Below, in pieces: positions 5,286-7,303 of a stretch of 7,303 bases of DNA. Every line of letters begins with the position of its first letter. Within the stretch, counting starts at the first letter, position 1. Origin of the DNA: Ignavibacteriaceae bacterium. Lineage in GTDB: Bacteria > Bacteroidota > Ignavibacteria > Ignavibacteriales > Ignavibacteriaceae. The stretch is from NCBI GenBank assembly GCA_026193755.1, contig JAPHUI010000265.1, forward strand, positions 1-7,303, given 5' to 3'. The position numbers and the translations under genes are program-made. The notes beneath the pieces were generated by a model. The model saw only the letters and a list, made by a program, of their open reading frames with translations, was not told the DNA's origin and did no database searches.

Positions 5286-6752
5286 ATGACAAAGTTAATA
5301 ATTATTAATGCAATATTTTTGTTTATTTTAAGTTGTCAATCTAACTATTCACAAAACTACAATGATGCTCTTTTACTAAGTGAGCCAGGATTATACACCG
5401 GTGCACGGGCTTTATCGATGGGTAATAGTTTTACGTCTTTAAGCAACGATATCTCTGGTTTACTTTTCAATCCTGCAGGAATCGGACTGGTAAATAAAGT
5501 TGAACTCTACGGAGGTATGAATTTTAACTCATTTAATAACAACACATCCTTCTTTAATACAACGACAAATGCAAGTAAAAGTTCGGTCAACTTAAACCAA
5601 TTCGGTTTGGTATATCCTTTACCCGTTATTCAGGGCAGCTGGGTATTTGCATTTGGTTATAATCGTGCAAAGGATTTCAACAGAACAATGAAATTTGATG
5701 GTTTCAACAGCGGTAATAATTCGATGATACAAACATTAACCGGTGATTATAATGAACAAGTCCCGATTACAAATGATTTAGGATTAGCCTATGAAATAAG
5801 AAATCCTATTACAAATGAATATATCAGAGATACTACGTTAATAAATGGTTTGCTTAATCAGTCTGGAGGAATTAAAAGAGAAGGTTATCTTGATAAATGG
5901 TCTTTTGCTATGTCGATTGAAGTAGCAAAGGGATTTTTTATCGGTGGTACATTCAATATCCTTTCCGGAAAATACAAAAGCAACAGTGACTACTGGGAAG
6001 ATGATACAAAAGATATTTATGGAATAAATCTACCTCTCGATCCTGCAGATCAAACGACAAGAGATTTTCAAACATTTTATCTTAATGATATAATTGATTG
6101 GGATCTTTCCGGTTGGGATTCACAAATAGGTGTTCTATACAACTGGATGGATAAGTTTAGATTCGGTGCTTCCATTAAATTACCAAGCTATTATACAATA
6201 AAAGAAAATTATTTAGTCAATGCCGATAGTTACTTTGGAACCGGATATGGGTATTCTCTGAATCCCGCTATTGATGATCCTATACAATATGATATCAAAA
6301 CCCCCTTTGAGTATTCATTTGGTGCTTCCGGAACATTTTCGATTATTACTGTTGCGGGCGACATAAAAATAATGGACTACACTCAAATGGAATTCACCGA
6401 AGGATTCGATTATGCTTATAGAACCGCGAGACAAAAAGAAATTGATGATCTTTTCACAACAGCTTTGGATTATCATTTTGGAGCTGAAGTAAAAATTCCG
6501 AATCTCCCAATTTTTGGACGTGCCGGATTTATGTATCGCCAATCTCCCTATTCAGACGACCCATCAGAATTTGATAAAAAATACTTAACAGTTGGTGTAG
6601 GTACACTGATTGATAATACGTTCGGGCTTGATGTAGCTTATGCTTACGGTTGGTGGAAAGATTTTGGTGATAATTATGGTGTGAATGTTTCCAGAACTTT
6701 TCAGGATATAAATGTTAATAATTTAATACTGAATTTTTCTGTAATATTCTGA
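5286..6752 (+). CDS. FadL/PorV-type outer-membrane beta-barrel protein
   Basis: The product is 488 residues from the ATG at 5286; the ATG at 5280 would add two residues and overlap the previous stop. The N-terminal signal is hydrophobic 4-15, with cleavage likely near YSQ (21-23). An alternative lipobox ILSC at Cys17 cannot be excluded but is unusual for a barrel. The segment GARALSMGNSFTSLSNDISG (39-58), then NPAG at 62-65, is the signature seen near the N-terminus of OMPP1/FadL/TodX, PorV and related barrels. The rest is alternating beta-strands with polar loops, ending in NLILNFSVIF with a terminal Phe. FadL-type proteins take up hydrophobic molecules, while PorV acts in the type IX secretion system. 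The sequence alone does not separate these, and the length fits the FadL range. Its position directly behind three lipoproteins suggests a joint envelope function. Confidence 0.75.
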   Translation: MTKLIIINAIFLFILSCQSNYSQNYNDALLLSEPGLYTGARALSMGNSFTSLSNDISGLLFNPAGIGLVNKVELYGGMNFNSFNNNTSFFNTTTNASKSSVNLNQFGLVYPLPVIQGSWVFAFGYNRAKDFNRTMKFDGFNSGNNSMIQTLTGDYNEQVPITNDLGLAYEIRNPITNEYIRDTTLINGLLNQSGGIKREGYLDKWSFAMSIEVAKGFFIGGTFNILSGKYKSNSDYWEDDTKDIYGINLPLDPADQTTRDFQTFYLNDIIDWDLSGWDSQIGVLYNWMDKFRFGASIKLPSYYTIKENYLVNADSYFGTGYGYSLNPAIDDPIQYDIKTPFEYSFGASGTFSIITVAGDIKIMDYTQMEFTEGFDYAYRTARQKEIDDLFTTALDYHFGAEVKIPNLPIFGRAGFMYRQSPYSDDPSEFDKKYLTVGVGTLIDNTFGLDVAYAYGWWKDFGDNYGVNVSRTFQDINVNNLILNFSVIF

Positions 6753-6774
6753 TAATTAAAAACCCTTGGTTAAT

Positions 6775-7303
6775 ATGAAAAAGCTATCTGTTTTTATGAT
6801 GCTTCTCTTATCTCCCATTCTATTAGCTCAAGACTATGAATCTGAACCTATATTTTCAAAAATATATTTTGGTGTATTAGGCGGAACAAACTTTAATACG
6901 TTGCCAACTGCTGGAGCTGCAATAACTTTTGAAATTAAATCAAATATGACATCAAATATTAATGCAAAATTTTCTATAGGGTATTCAACGCTTTTTGATG
7001 ATAATTCGTATGAATTAAAAAGTTATAGATTTGTTAGTTTTGATAATTATGCAAAATATCATACTCAACTATTGGCTGTTGATAGAGTTAAATATACTAT
7101 TATCCCAATTAGCATCGGTGCCGAATATATATTTCTGAAAAGTAAAATAACGCCATTTGCTCTTGTTGAAGTTGGTTATAATTATTCAAGTTCCGTAACT
7201 GAAGGAACTACTCATGATGGTATTGCTGGAACATTTGATACGATTGATGAAGTTCCAGAAGAATATCGGAAAACAGCACCTGCATTAGATGATGGTTCAT
7301 CAA
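6775..7303 (+). CDS. Outer-membrane beta-barrel protein (N-terminal 176 residues, cut by window edge)
   Basis: The frame is open from the ATG at 6775 to the right edge. The signal peptide is MKKLSVFMMLLLSPILLA, with cleavage before Gln19 (LLA-QDY). The mature part begins with a strand around IYFGVLGGTNFNT (30-42), followed by amphipathic strands and polar loops (for example IIPISIGAEYIFL and PFALVEVGYNY). This is the pattern of small OMP_b-brl-type barrels common in Bacteroidota. No C-terminus is available to confirm a BAM signal, and no specific function can be given. It starts 22 bases after the FadL-like gene and is probably in the same operon. The leader (cccttggttaat) has no good Shine-Dalgarno. 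Confidence 0.7.
   Translation, partial: MKKLSVFMMLLLSPILLAQDYESEPIFSKIYFGVLGGTNFNTLPTAGAAITFEIKSNMTSNINAKFSIGYSTLFDDNSYELKSYRFVSFDNYAKYHTQLLAVDRVKYTIIPISIGAEYIFLKSKITPFALVEVGYNYSSSVTEGTTHDGIAGTFDTIDEVPEEYRKTAPALDDGSS

Overview
The window is AT-rich and bacterial, and it holds eight genes. All eight encode proteins with an N-terminal export signal, and none of them looks cytoplasmic. Four genes have a clear lipoprotein signal, one has a probable but atypical one, and three are predicted outer-membrane beta-barrels. The combination of a long TPR lipoprotein followed by a LolB/DUF4292-like lipoprotein, a short YjbH-like barrel, a FadL/PorV-type barrel with the ALSMGN...NPAG signature, and lipoproteins starting at GCYT points to the Bacteroidota/Chlorobi group. 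Strong Shine-Dalgarno sequences (for example GGAGGT), which are generally weak in Bacteroidia, suggest an Ignavibacteria-like lineage. This placement is an inference from protein style and base composition, not from a marker gene.

Left part (1-2083, minus strand): a TPR lipoprotein (224-2032) is followed, with a 4-base stop/start overlap, by a second probable lipoprotein that runs off the window (1-227). A plausible sigma70-type promoter lies at 2055-2083. It supports starting the TPR gene at 2032 rather than at the upstream ATG at 2083. The pair resembles the TPR plus DUF4292 arrangement of Bacteroidota, which probably serves envelope biogenesis.

Middle (2033-3176): a 199-base divergent spacer, then a single plus-strand gene for a YjbH-like beta-barrel (2232-3002), then a 174-base spacer with a 7-bp inverted repeat. 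No convincing terminator was seen.

Right part (3177-7303, plus strand): a tightly packed operon. Three consecutive small lipoproteins (3177-4469, 4475-4855, 4852-5283) share a plan: a signal peptide ending in GCYT, an acidic segment, a central domain of different composition (Tyr/Trp-rich, proline-rich, or mixed), and a basic Arg-rich tail ending in GGRRR, GGRR or GRK. The last codons of each gene contain the Shine-Dalgarno of the next. A FadL/PorV-type barrel (5286-6752) is coupled to the third lipoprotein, and a second barrel (6775 onward, cut by the window) follows. The best candidate for an undescribed system is this cassette of three low-complexity GCYT lipoproteins with outer-membrane barrels, possibly a surface or cell-envelope assembly. 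Its function cannot be read from the sequence.

No RNA genes, mobile elements, CRISPR arrays or replication origins were seen, and no gene-free stretch exceeds 300 bases.
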